This document shows, one piece after another, positions 48,280-60,147 of a stretch of DNA of 64,000 bases. Source of the stretch: Utricularia gibba (Eukaryota > Streptophyta > Magnoliopsida > Lamiales > Lentibulariaceae). The DNA lies in the NCBI GenBank assembly GCA_002189035.1, contig CM007992.1:2666001-2730000 (forward strand), given 5' to 3'. How positions within the stretch are numbered: the stretch's first letter is position 1; each line of letters starts with the position of its first letter. The position numbers and the translations under genes were made by a program. The notes below the pieces were generated by a model. It worked only from the letters and a program-made list of their open reading frames with translations. It ran no database searches and had not been told where the DNA came from.

Positions 48280-49496
48280 ATGTTGATTGCATCAGCTGTT
48301 GTTGTTCATTCCCACGATGGAGTTTTGAGTAGGAGAAGTTTGTTGGCAAATGGGCTCGCGGCAACTCCTCAAATGGGGTGGGCACCTTTTTCTTATATTT
48401 TTTCTATTTGGGGTGAATTGTGTTCTGGGTTGTGCAGAATCATGACTGCGCGATGGTTTTTGTTACGTCGATGTACTTTTTGTTTGTTATCCATTTGTTG
48501 AAAATGATGTTTCTGGAAACTGTTTTCTGGTTTCTGCCACTTTTTGCTAGTGTTCCTCATCTTTCTGGCTTTGGAAATCATTTTTGTCCATTGCAAACTC
48601 TGTTCTCTTAATGTTATTGTGATCTTCTCGTTGAGGAAAGGATAATCTCTTCTTATTTTGCCTTTGCTGGGGTTTCATTTTTCAGGTGGAACAGTTGGAA
48701 TCATTTTGCGTGTCACGTTGACGAAAAGATGATCAGAGAAACAGGTTTGTGACATCTTCTGCAGCCTCTTGTATTCAAATCGTCTTTCGCAACAGGGGAA
48801 GTTCCCTTGCTATATCATTTTCATTCCTTGTTCTAGCACAACGATTTTGTTTTGGTCAGCGGATGCTTTGGTTTCTACTGGGCTTTCAAAGCTCGGTTAT
48901 GTCTACGTCAATATTGGTATGTTCTTAGAGTTTGGAAATTGTTTCCACATTTCCTTGTCATGAATGCTGGTATCTTTGTTCACAGATGACTGCTGGGCCC
49001 AGATTTTTCGTGATGACAAGGTTTGGTTCATTCGAATAATCGAACAACTGTGATATATGTCCAATGTTTTAGTTCCTGATTCATGGAAATTCACTCTCAG
49101 GGCAATCTTGTCCCAAGGAAGGCTACCTTTCCTTCTGGAATGAAGGCATTGGCTGATTATGTTCATAGCAAGGGGCTTAAGCTCGGGATACATTCCGACG
49201 CAGGGTAATCTTAATTCGACTATGTGTTTGATATCATGCAGAGTACGAAACTGATACTCCTTCATGAACCTTACTGTTCTTACCGTGTTTTCTTCTCCAT
49301 TGGCAGAACTTACACCTGCAGCAAGACAATGCCTGGCTCACTTGGACATGAAGAACAAAATGCAAGCACCTTCGCATCTTGGGTAAGGATCCTTGTTTTG
49401 CAAATTCTGTTATCGATTGCTATATTGCAGTTTGTGGTTTGGAAAGAGGAATTTCACCCAAGATTTGATTGCAAGAATATCCACCCACAGAACTGA
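48280..49496 (+). pseudogene. Alpha-galactosidase (GH27, AGAL-like), truncated after the sixth exon
   Basis: GH27 alpha-galactosidases remove terminal alpha-galactose in the cell wall or vacuole. Six exons join in phase: 48280-48377, 48686-48744, 48860-48916, 48986-49020, 49101-49204 and 49307-49382. They give a hydrophobic leader (MLIASAVVVHSHDG; the frame stays open upstream, so the true start may lie earlier), then [71 protein letters not shown] and [17 protein letters not shown]. The family then continues with the nucleophile Asp in YLKYDNC, but nothing like it follows. The next acceptor leads into unrelated codons ([14 protein letters not shown]) and a stop at 49494-49496. No later GH27 exon was found before or after the gypsy element. 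The remaining part cannot be active. Confidence 0.87.
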
Positions 49497-49718
49497 CTCC
49501 CCTTCTGGCTCGTAGTTTGAATGAAACAGTAAGGGGTTAGTCATGAATTAAGGCATCTATGATGCAGGGATTCATTGAAATACAATTTAAGTTCAAGATA
49601 TCATACTAAAAGTCATGGTTTATTTAGACATTGGCAAATGAGCTAGTTTATGTTATGTAAGAGCAATCTGTAGATGAGTTGCTTAAATACCTCCTTTAGG
49701 TGCATGGAGCAAATTTAG
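49497..49718. other. Short spacer before the gypsy element
   Basis: No feature seen. A GH27 3' part is not present here. Confidence 0.4.
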
Positions 49719-51094
49719 TGATAAACAAAAATTTTAGTAATATCGTTGCAACGAAACCAAAATTTTGTATCAAATAAATTTATAAATCCTAGTCTACATA
49801 AAATACAAATTTAAAAAACTTATATAGTGGATTTCGGGATCGATTACGAGGAACTTGTGCTTACTAAGTATTTCGGTAGATGCAGTTTTCCAAATAACAG
49901 TAGTTCTTAGTCTAAGTGCAGACTAGCAATGGCAAGCAAGTTCAATAAAAAGGATCAAGTCTCAACACAGAAAATAACAGGTACTAGTTTTAACATAGAC
50001 TAATACGAAGATACCTTAAGGGTTTGCAGGTGGTGTAGTGCTAAAATATCTAATTCAATTTACCATGTTCCTATTCTCACAACTTCAAACAACCTAAGTC
50101 TACTTAGGTCATTCATAACATTTTCGGCTAAGCTAGTCCCCAATATCATTACCAACTTTGTAATTAGGTCTACCCGTATGCAAAGTGTATCGAATTATAT
50201 CTATTCGGTCCCATTGGTTCTACCTTGAACTAATGCCTACTAATCCTGCCTTGATTCGCTGGTCTACTTCTAAATTAAGCATCCTAGTTGCGAAGTTACT
50301 TGTTTCCCTTCTTAGGTCTGCTCATGGAATGATAGAAACAATAACAAATTTCATTATCAATCCTAGATTCACACCACCATACTTTACTTAAGGCATTCCT
50401 AAAGTTTTAGCTACTTATACATGGAAAATAAAGCATGATTTCATTTAGACAATGTGGCGAAAATAACAGAAACATTGTAAAGAAGTCAGATACAAAAACT
50501 CAAAATGTTCAGAAAATGAAACGGAAATAAAGATTGTTTTGTTGTCCGGTTGCTACTGTTCACGGCCCGGAACACTAGTATTGGACTGAGCTTTGGTGCT
50601 GTTCTTGAGGATAAAACCCTCCTTCTCTTCTCCCCGTTGGTGTTTTTTCGCATGCCTTCTCCCCTAAGGAGAAGCCCCCTTGCGTGCGCTCTTTTCGGGT
50701 GTGTGTTTCCAGCTCTCCCCCTATTTCGAAAAATATCTCCCCTCCTTTACTCCGTTGCACTGTTCTTGACAGCACCACTATTCCCAACCTGAACTTGCAA
50801 ACTGCAAGCGGCAGAATAGTGTTATTTGTCTCTCTTTGGATGTTGTGCCCTTTTCTATTTATCCCACACATTTGTAAGTCTGATTTTTTGCTGCTAATCT
50901 CTCTGCTGAACTTAGTCAAACATTAGTAACAAAGGTGATGGACTAAATCAAAGGATTTAGTCCACTTTTCAACATAAACTCACAAAATTAACATAAACAC
51001 ACGTAAAACATTAAAAACCACATATACCTACCCTAAACCACAATAAAACATAATCATTTTGTATTATAAAATTCAAAGAAAATGTGTGACATCA
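49719..51094 (-). repeat. 3' LTR of the Athila-type element
   Basis: 1376 bp. In plus reading TGATAAACAAAAATTTTAG to TGTGACATCA. The same family as the solo LTR at 17153-18507. It contains TTTCGAAAAATATCTCCCCT and other blocks conserved in all three copies. Confidence 0.9.
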
Positions 51095-51743
51095 CACTAA
51101 GCTACAACGACACGAGACTTGTGCCCAAGTCCTAGCTAAGTCTAACAGAAAACTAACTTCATCAGCGCCAATGGTAAACACAAACAACTTTTATACATTT
51201 TGGATGCATAAGCTATAGGAGTGCGGGTATGCATATCATGTTATCACTCAAATGTGCATGAATAGATTCCTCTTGGGGAGTGTGTTTTGAAGATTGCTTC
51301 CTCAAGTTGATTCACCCAAAATCGCTTAGGAGTATGGTTGCCAACCCTCTTTTTTTCTTTCTTTTTTTTTCTCTTTCTTTTCCTTTTTTTGACTTTGATC
51401 TCAAAAAATTTTTTTTCGGTATTGCTTTTCCTCTTTTTTTAAGTTGGCAACCAGTCCCTGAAACGATTATGAAGTCTATCAACTCAGGTGAAACTAATCT
51501 ATATCACACTTCCTAAGTTCCTCTAATCATGCACATGCTCTCATAAAATAGAAGGTAGAAGCATGCTCCTAGGAATATAAAAGGCATAAAAAGCTCATAC
51601 ATCCAAATCATCTAATAGTTGCAATGTTCAATCATATGGCAATTCGAAGCAGCTTATTGATGTTAAACAAAACAAACAACTGGCACTCGACTATTCCTAG
51701 CATAGACTAATAGACACCTACACGAACATGATCCTAAGAAAAA

Positions 51744-51780
51744 GTAAAAATAAAAATAAAAATAAAAATAAAAATAAAAT
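51744..51780. repeat. (AAAAT)n microsatellite
   Basis: About seven AAAAT units in the element, between the third ORF and the 3' LTR. Confidence 0.9.
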
Positions 51781-51809
51781 AAAGCTACATGAAATAAGTT
51801 CAATAGCAG

Positions 51810-53117
51810 TTACTTATTCAAGGAGGAGTCAATCACTCCCTGTTTCAATTCTTGCATCTCACGAATTAAATCAGACACTTTTTCACTTAAATCCTTAATC
51901 ATTTTCAGGCAGCAACATCCCTTGCTGTTGTGCTGTGAGGTTGTAGGAGCAAGAGCATTTGAGCTGCCTTCTCCAGGAGTAGAATTTCCACACAAATCTG
52001 CTAAAGATCTAAAAACAAACCCACTCCTTTGGGCTTTAATTAGTTCAGAAACTTTCAAGAAATATGCATCTAAAGGCACTGTCTTAGTTTCAATATGGAA
52101 AAATTCTAATTCAAACAGTTTTTCGGGACATAAAGTGTGAGCAAGATGTGTTATAATATTGTCAAAACTCAAGTGTTGAATTTTCGTTTATCTATAGTCC
52201 CTATTCATTTGTTCATCAAGCATAGCACCTAAGTTCAAGGAGCGTTTGTTCATGATGCACCACATGACAAATAATTCACGCTTATAAAGAGAATTGAATC
52301 CTTTAGTTTGTCCAAAAAGGGTTGTGATAATTGGATCAACAAACAAGTTTGCCTTAGTCCCTTTTGCCTTAAATTCTATAGCATGCTGGTCGGTCAGAAT
52401 TGCATAAATTTCCTCAACATCAAGTTCATCAGGATAATCAATAAGTGATGCAACAAACTCATGAGAATCTACATCATGTTCTGAACAAAATCCTAGAGCT
52501 ACGTTCCATTCACCCAATGAAAAAGAAAATTTTTCATTAAAACTTCTTTTTCAGCAATCGGTTCTTCCTCAATTGCCTCCACTTCATCTCTAGATTTTTC
52601 AGTATATTCCTCTCGAACAAGCGCTGCTGGTTCCTCAGGCATGACACCTTCTTCTTCAAGGATAGGTTCGTCCAATGATATTCTCTACTTTTTCTTCCTG
52701 CCCTTCCCTTTCTTCTTCTTAGTCAAAACTTGTGGTTTTGAGGGTGGTTCCTTCACTGATGCTTTCCTCTTTTTGTAACTTTTCTGCATGTCCCTCAATC
52801 GTTGTTGGAAGCTCACATGCTCTAAGCTGGGGTTGTTAGAGTGTTCTCTCATCTCCGCTGCCTGAAGAATCACGTCCACTCCTTTGGAAATTTTCTATGG
52901 CAGCAACAGTAGGCAAATCCCCTTCTTCTAGGGTTGGAGCAACAGTGATTTCTGCTTCTGCGGCTCCAACATCTTCCTTTGGTTGCTTCGTTTGCATTTT
53001 CTTCCGGCTGGGTTTCTCCTTTGTGGCTTTTCGTCCACTCCTTGTTGTAGGCATTCTGTTTCTACTGTTGTAATTTTGCAGAAAAATCACAGAGGCAATG
53101 GTTGAAATGAGGAACAA
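51810..53117 (-). pseudogene. Env-like third ORF of the Athila-type element, broken
   Basis: Athila elements carry an extra ORF after pol, often called env-like; many such proteins carry the 'putative plant transposon protein' domain. Three open pieces lie in order on the minus strand: 53117-52836, a basic start (MPTTRSGRKATKEKPSRKK) with an acidic/Ser tail; 52517-52188, with ALGFCSEHDVDSHEF and LFVMWCIMNKRSLNLGAMLD; and 52172-51810, ending in a coiled-coil-like stretch MIKDLSEKVSDLIREMQELK. Position and general pattern support the assignment. I see no clear signal peptide or fusion segment, so the env label only reflects family usage. Confidence 0.6.
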
Positions 53118-53397
53118 AGTAGCTGCTCCTCCAATTCATTTCAAGCACCAGGGGTTTTTGTATCATTTCCTTCGGTTAAATCTCCCACTTCCCTCAACGG
53201 TCAAATTTTTGTGACTCCTAGTGATTAACTTCCTCTAAGTTAGGCATCCGTCTTTGCCCAGCAGCACAAAACATGGCAAAAATCCTAAAAAAAACATATT
53301 AAAACAGAAATAAAAATACATAAATTAAAAGAGTTAGTCATGGGTTGCCTCCCATAAGCGCCCTTGTTTAAAGTTTTGAACCCGACTTCTCGTGTGG

Positions 53398-54570
53398 CTA
53401 CGTTTTTTGTGCGTCCATCAGCTTAATCATCTCCACATTCCCTGTAAACATATGGTCAACATTTTCATGAAAAATTTTAAAGAGATGCCCATTTACCAAA
53501 AATCCTTTGTTTGATTCTCCATCAAATATCTCCACAGCATCATTTGGAAAAATTTCCTTCACAATAAAAGGTCCTATCCATCTTGATTTCAGCTTTCCAA
53601 GGTGCAATTTTAACCTGGATTAGAATAATAAGACTTTATGGCCAATCTCAAAATTTCTCCTGGAAATATGCACGTCATGATAACTCTTAGTCCGAGCTTT
53701 GAATAGTTTTGAGCTCCCGTACACATCATTTCTCAACTCCTCCGATTCTGAAAACTGAAGCTTCCTATGACTTGCACTGAGGTTCCTATCCAAATTCAAC
53801 TTCTTCACAACCACCAAGTTTTGTGCTCAAGAGCTGCTAGTAATCTACAAGGCTTCCCATAGACCAACCGAAATGGTGAGGTCCCAATGGGAGTCTTGTA
53901 TGCTGTTTGTATGGGCTAAAGTTCATCCTTTAACCTCATGCGCCTCCTTCCTGCTTGGGTTCACAAATTTCTCTAGAATTTGTTTGATTTCCCTGTTTGA
54001 GACTTCAGTTTGTCCATTGGTTTGTGGATGGTATGCCGTAGAAGACTTGTACCAAACATTAAAATGCTTCAAAACACTTCTTAAGGCCTGATTGTAAAAA
54101 TGTGTTCCCCTATCAATGATTAGGGCCTTAGGAGTTCCATATCTCGTGAAGATGTTGTTGCGCAAGAAATTAATCACAGTTTTTGCATCATCAGTTCATG
54201 TAACTGCCTCAATCCATTTGGACACGTAATCAACCGCAATCAAAGTGTAATTGTAACCTGCTGAAGTAGGAAATGGTCCAATAAAATCCATACCCCATAA
54301 ATCAAATAATTCACATACCAGGATTCCTTGTTGAGGCATTTCATTTCTGTTTGATAAATTTCCTACCCTTTGGCATGGTTCACAACCTTTGCAAAAGGCG
54401 TAACAATCTCTGAAAATGTGAGGCCAATAAAATACGCAGTATAGAATTTTTCTTGTTGTTCTATTCAGTCCATGATGGCCACCAAAAGGTTCTACATGAC
54501 AAGAATCAATGATTTTTGGAATTTCATTTTCATGAACACACCTTCGAATGACGCGACCATTGCATCTCTT
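53398..54570 (-). pseudogene. Integrase part of pol (Athila-type), broken
   Basis: The zinc-binding part reads CHVEPFGGHHGLNRTTRKIL and CKGCEPCQRV (54500-54370). The catalytic core has the first Asp in WGMDFIGPFP (about 54290), the second in KALIIDRGTHFYNQ (about 54120), and the Glu in NGQTEVSNREIKQIL (about 54000). The C-terminal part runs to KLKSRWIGPFIVKEIFPNDA (about 53590-53530). Stops near 54195, 53920 and 53620 interrupt it. Confidence 0.82.
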
Positions 54571-56335
54571 TCATAAATATGGATAATCCCATATGTAGTA
54601 TTTGGCATCACTCTTCAGCTTGTTCCTCGCATGATAGTCCATTCTAGGTGGCATCACCCATGTTGAGACAAAGTTTGCAAGGTCAGTAAACCACGGTTCA
54701 CGTATATTAGTCTGAACTAAGAATAGCTGTTCATTTTGAAACATCTCAGTGATGATTCCATCTCCTTCACTTCCTTCAATTCTACTGAGATGATCAGCCA
54801 CAAGGTTCTCCCTTCCAAGCCTGTCCTTTATGCCAACATCAAATTCTTGAACGAGAAGGACCCATCTGATAAGTCTCAGTTTGGAATCCTTTATCTCCAT
54901 CAAGTGCTTCACCGTCGAATGATCAGTGTATATCACCACTTTGCTACCTAAAAGATAAGAACAAAATTTTTCCAAGAAAAAAATAACAACAAAAAATTCC
55001 CTTTCAGTGATGGTATAGTTTTTCTGGGCCTCATCCAAGGTTTTCGAAGCAAAAGAGATAACATGGTGCTTCCCTTCAATTTTTTGTCCCAAAACAACAT
55101 CCACAGCATGATTACTTGCATCACACATGATTCAAAATCATATTTCCAATCAAGTGGTTGCATCAAAAGTGCATTAATAACAGGATTTTTTAAAGAATTA
55201 AAATCTTGCTTACATGAATCATCAAAATTAAAGGCAATATCATTATGCAACAACCTACTAAGAGGCAAGGAAATTTTCGAAAAATTTTAATGAACCTCCT
55301 ATAATAACTAACATGGCCTAAAAATGATCGAATGCCTTTTACACCAATAGGATAAAGATGCTCAGACATAATCTCAATTTTTGCCTTATCTACTTCAATT
55401 CCTTTTTTAGAAATCACATGTCCTAAAAAAATTCCATGATCCATCATAAAATGACATTTTTCAGAATTTAAAACCAAATTCTTTTCCACACATTTCTTTA
55501 AAACCTGATCCAAATGGTCTAAGCATAACTCAAAATTTTCTTCATATACCGTAAAATCATCCATAAATATTTCAATAAAATCCTCACCAAAATTGGAGAA
55601 AATACTAGTCATACACCTTTGAAATGTGGCTTGGGCGTTACACAATCCGAAAGGCATCCTCCTATAAGCATAAGTTCCAAATGAACACGTGAAGGTTGTC
55701 TTATCTTGGTTCTGCCCTGAAATAGGAATCTGATTATATCCAAAATATACATCCAAAAAACAATAAAACAATTTTCCATCCAATTTTTCCAACATATGAT
55801 CAATAAAAGGCAAAGGATAATGGTCTTTCTTTGTTACTTCATTTAATTTTCGATAATCAATGCAAATACGCCAACCATTTTGCACCCTTTGTGGAACAAG
55901 CTCGCCTTTCTCATTTTCCACCACAGTCATCCTTGTCTTCTTTGGCACCACGTGAATGGGGCTCACCCATTCACTATCTCTGATAGAGTAAATAATCCTT
56001 GCGTCATGAAGTTTAACAATTTCTTTTCTTACCACCTCCATCATGTTCGGGTTGAGGCGTCTTTGAGGTTGGCGAACTAGTTTTGCACCATCCTCTAGAA
56101 AAATTCTATGCATGCATATGGATGGGAAGATCCCTTCAATGTCATCAAGCGTCCAACCTATTGCCTTCTTGTTTCTGTTTAGGACTTTGAGAAGTCGCGA
56201 CTCTTGGTCTAAGCTCAAACCAATGGAGATGATGATAGGATTCCTAAACTCTGCGTCAAGAAAAACATATTTTAAATGATTAGGCAATGGCTTCAGTTCA
56301 GCTAACCTCTCTTCCTGAGTCTTGGCTTGCACCAT
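54571..56335 (-). pseudogene. Reverse transcriptase and RNase H of the Athila-type element, frameshifted
   Basis: A long open RT frame (56335-55190) has GWRICIDYRKLNEVTKKDHY, YRRMPFGLCNAQATFQRCM, the catalytic FMDDFTVYEENF and LNSEKCHFM, then GIRSFLGHVSYYRRFIK. Near 55270 conserved reading moves to another frame (PLSRLLHNDIAFNFDDSCKQ) and near 55128 again ([16 protein letters not shown]), which carries the RNase H motifs [18 protein letters not shown] and [11 protein letters not shown] and ends at 54571. So two shifts separate the RT from RNase H. Confidence 0.88.
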
Positions 56336-56337
56336 AT

Positions 56338-57051
56338 TTAATTGCTTGAATTTTTCTTCAGCTTCAAATTTTGTAAATAAAGATTTTCGTGAGCCTCTTG
56401 TTTTTCTTGAATTTCTTTCTTCAAGTGCTCCTCAATGAGTCCATCCATGACATTCACAACACACATGCTCTCAAAATTAATGGGATAATTCTTCACATTC
56501 TTCATGTCTAGTGTGATTTTTTCTTCATCAAAAGAAAGCTCAATGGTCCCCATTTTCACATTGATGATAGTATTTGAAGTGCTCAAGAATGATCTCCCCG
56601 AGATAATTGTTGTGTCCTTTGATCCTCCAGTGGGCATGTTCACCAAATAAAAATCAGCTGGAAACAGAAGATGCTTAATTTTCACCAAAACATCCTCCAC
56701 CAAACCTTTGGGAGAAATCACTCTCCTATCCGCCAGCTCAATTTGCACACCTGATGGTTGCAGAGGTCCCAACCTAAGTGCCTCATAAACAGAATTCGAC
56801 ATGACATTTATAGAAGCTCACAGGTCTGCCATAGCTCTCCTGATCCACAATTCTCCTATTTTGCATTGTATAAAAAACGTACCCGGATCCTTATGCTTTT
56901 TGGGTAGGTTCCATGTTAAAAGTTCTAAGCAGCTTTCACTCAACTTCACATTGCCTTTCTCCTTCAATTTGGGCTTAGACATACATAGCTGCTTCAAATA
57001 TTTAACACTCTTTGACACAAGATCAATATACTCCAAGAGGGTTAAATTCAA
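56338..57051 (-). pseudogene. Aspartic protease region of the Athila-type element with a stop in the active site
   Basis: Reading LTLLEYIDLVSKSVKYLKQL, then HKDPGTFFIQCKIGEL, then RRAMADL, TGA, ASINVMSNSVYEALRLG, then ISPKGLVEDVLVKI and FPADFYLVNM. The family has D-L-G-A-S at the active site, so the Gly codon (GGA) appears changed to TGA (56817-56819). The flap-like part (SGRSFLSTSNTIIN) continues to 56338, with a stop before the RT frame. Confidence 0.8.
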
Positions 57052-57347
57052 TTGGGTGTTTCTCTATGCTTTCAGCATTTTTTCCTTCTCAGTTTGCTCT
57101 TCTTTCAGCTTCAGCCTTCCTAGAAAAGGAGGCTGGGTCACCTTCACCGTGACAGGTTCTAGAAGTAATTCAAATTCGTCCTCACTTTGTACAACAACTT
57201 CAACTCTTCTGTCTCATTCTCCTTAGTCTTAATCTGCACTAGTTCTCGTCCAGACTTCTCTTTTCCACTCCTAAGTGTCATGGCACTGATGTTCGGCCCT
57301 CCACTGGAATTTGGATTTGGCTTGGGTTGAGATGGTAAGCTCCCTTT

Positions 57348-58724
57348 CTATTTCAGGTCTCCTAGCTCTAATGCCAACTGACTCACTTGGACCTCCAAAT
57401 TCCGGATGGCTTGTTGATTTTCAATTTGATTTTTGATTGATTGCGCAATGAATATCTTCAGCATTTCTTCCAAAGAATTTCTAAAATTCCATCCAGCATT
57501 GCCTTGATTTGAGGCTTGAAATGGCTGCTGGTTCTGTTGATTTTTCCTTCGAAATGGAGGCGCCTGGTAAGATCTTTGCTCCAACGAAAATTTTGCTGCC
57601 CCATGGTTGAGCTCTCCCCTTTGTAAGAATTTGCATTGTTGCTCCAACAAAAATTTGGATGATCCCTCCAGCCTAGATTGTAAGTATTTGTGTATGGATC
57701 ATATTTCTTTCTTTGCTGAGATTTCAAGTATCCCATAGTTTTGACATGCTCCTCTTTAAACAAATCTAGGCACTTGTCCACAACATGCCCTACTCTGTGA
57801 TAGTTCTCGCATGGCATGTTCTTGGTCTGGAATAAGAACAACTCCTTCATCATTTTAGATATAGCAGCAATATTTTTCGTGAGTTCAATCTCTGAAACCC
57901 TGGGCTTGCTCTCCACTTCATACACCCTCTTGTTTGAGGCTTGCTTCCTAATAATATGTCTCGAATGCTCAGCTAACTCCTCAAGCAAGGAAAGAGCTTC
58001 TGTTAGTGTTTTTTTCCTTAAAAATCCTCTCGCTGCCGAATCTATCATGGCTCGATCATTGCATAATAATCCATCATAGAAATATTTGACCAAAACATTG
58101 ATCTAAAAACCATGGTGTGGGAAGGAACCCAAAAGATGGTTGAATCTTTCCCAATATTCGTGCAATGATTCTCCACTCATTTGTTCAACATCACTAATTT
58201 CTTTTCTGATTCCTTTAGCCTTGGAAGCTGGAAAATATTTGCTCAAAAACACTTTCTTCATTCCAACTCAATCAGTTATGCTTGCAGGCCTTAGTGAGTT
58301 GAACTACCTTTTGGCTCCTCCTTCTAAAGTAAATTGGAAGGCTCTCAAACAGATTGAATCTTCAGTCATTCCAACTCCCTTGAAGGATGTGCATATCGGT
58401 GTCACATCATCTAGATGCTCATAGGGGTTCTCTCCAATTTTTTCATAGAACTTTGATAAAAAATTGATCATTCGCTGGTTTCAGCTCGTTTGCTCCATCC
58501 TCTGGAAATCTGATGCATAGACCCCTGTAAGTGTGATCAATGGCATCTAATTCATTCAAGGTCTTCTCAAGTTCAGCCATTCTAAAATTGTTGTTGGTCT
58601 CGGGTGGGAGCTGCCTCAATCTGCTTGCTTCCCTAACTCTGACCCTGTTCTTGCTGATAGTTCTTTCAATTTCTGGGAAGAAAGTGAGATTACTTGCACC
58701 AGAAGAATGTAAATGCATCAACTA
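57348..58724 (-). pseudogene. gag of the Athila-type element, broken
   Basis: Starts MMHLHSSGASNLTFFP (about 58721), continues YRGLCIRFPEDGANELKP, then the retrotransposon gag core with RAFQFTLEGGAKR and KVFLSKYFPASKAKGIRKEI (58330-58210), ESLHEYWERFNHLLGSFPHH (58170-58115) and LLCNDRAMIDSAARGFL (58060). A zinc-knuckle-like CENYHRVGHVVDKC lies near 57810. The tail is SIKNQIENQQAIRNLEVQV (57440). Stops near 58310 and 58260 and a shift near 57540 break it. Confidence 0.82.
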
Positions 58725-58765
58725 AAAACACAAAACAATTAAATGCACCAGAAGAATGTAAATGC
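58696..58765. repeat. 49-bp tandem duplication at the primer-binding site region
   Basis: GCACCAGAAGAATGTAAATGC occurs at 58696-58716 and again at 58745-58765. The second copy lies between gag and the 5' LTR, where the primer-binding site should be; only TTTGGC is left of the usual Athila-type TTTGGCGCC. Confidence 0.75.
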
Positions 58766-58771
58766 CAAATA

Positions 58772-60147
58772 TTATATACAAAAATTTTAGCAATGTCGTT
58801 GCAATGAAATTAAAATTTTCGTATCAAATAAATTTATAAGCTCTAATCTATACAAAATAAAAATTTAGAAAACTTGTATAGTGGATTTCGGGGTCGATCA
58901 CGAAGAGCTTGTGCTTGCTAAGTGTTTCAGCAGATGTAGTTTTCCAAATAACAGTAGTTCTTAGTCTAAGTGCAGACTAACAGTGGCAAGCAAGTTCAAT
59001 AAAAAGGATAAGTCTCAACACGGAAAATAACAGGTACTAGTTTTAAAGCAGACTAATGCGAACATACCTGGGTCTGTAGTTGGTGTAGTGCTAAGATGCC
59101 TAATTAAATTTACCATGTTCCTATACTCACAACTTCAAACAACCTAAGTTTACCTAGGTCATTCATAAAATTTTCAGGTAAGCTAGTCCCCAATATCATT
59201 ACCAACATTGTAATTATGTCTACCCGCATGCAAAGTGTAAAGAACTAGGTCTATCCGGTCCCATTGGTTCTATCCTGGACTAATGCCTACTACTCTTACC
59301 TTAATTTGTTGGTCTATCTCTAAATCAAGCATCCTAGTTGCGAAGTTACTTGTTTCCCTTCTTAGGTCTACTCATGGAATGATAGAAACAAGAACTAAGA
59401 AACAATAACAAATTTCATTATCAACCCTAGATTCACACCACCATACTTTACCTTAAAGTATCTCTAAAGTTTTAACTACTCATACATGGAAAATAAAGCA
59501 TGATTTCATTTAGACAATGTGGCGAAAATAATAGAAACACTGTAAGGAAGTCACATACAGAAACTCAAAATGTTCAGAAAATGAAACGGAAATAAAGATT
59601 GTCTGGTTGCTACTGTTCACAACCCGGAACAGTAGCGCTGGATTGGACTCTGGTGCTGTTCTTGAGGATGAAGCCCTCCTTTCCTCTTCTCGTTGGTGTT
59701 TTTCACGTTCCTTCTCCCCTGAGGAGAAGCCCCATTGCGTCGCTCTCTTCGTGTGTGTGTTTCCGGCTTCCCCCTTTTTCGAAAAATATCTCCCCTCCTT
59801 TACTCCGTTGCACTGTTCCTGACACCAGCACTGTTCCCGGCCTGAACTTGTAGATTGTAGGCAGCAGAATAGTGCTCTTTGTCTCTCTTCGGATGTTGTG
59901 CCCTTTTCTACTTATCCCACATATTTGTAAGTCTGATTTTTTACTACTAATCTCCCTGCTGAACTTAGTCAAACATTAGTAATGAAGATGGTGGACTAAA
60001 TCTTTTGATTTAGTCCACTTTTCAACATAAACTCACAAAATTAACATAAACATACGCAAAACATGAAAAACCACATATACCTACCCTAAACCACAATAGA
60101 ACATAACCATTTTGTATTATAAAATTCAAAGAAAATGTGTGTCATCA
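58772..60147 (-). repeat. 5' LTR of the Athila-type element
   Basis: 1376 bp, homologous to 49719-51094 end to end, with scattered substitutions. In plus reading it begins TTATATACAAAAATTTTAG, with the expected TG mutated to TT, and ends GTGTGTCATCA. Confidence 0.9.

Larger units (their letters stand above)
49719..60147 (-). mobile_element. Athila-type Ty3/gypsy LTR retrotransposon, 10.4 kb
   Basis: Two LTRs, both 1376 bp (49719-51094 and 58772-60147), enclose gag, protease, RT, RNase H, integrase and a third ORF, all read on the minus strand. RNase H precedes integrase, as in Ty3/gypsy. The RT FMDDF motif, the gag type and an extra ORF after integrase point to the Athila/Tat branch. No identical 5-bp flanks were found (TTTAG left, TTCAA right), and the outer end at 58772 has TT for TG, so the copy has aged. 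Every ORF has stops or shifts, so it cannot move by itself. Confidence 0.9.

Noticed and set aside
59599-59972. Open frames on both strands within the LTRs (also at 17852-18292 and 50550-50919)
   Set aside because: They lie in non-coding LTR sequence, their frames are not kept between the three LTR copies, and no domain is seen.
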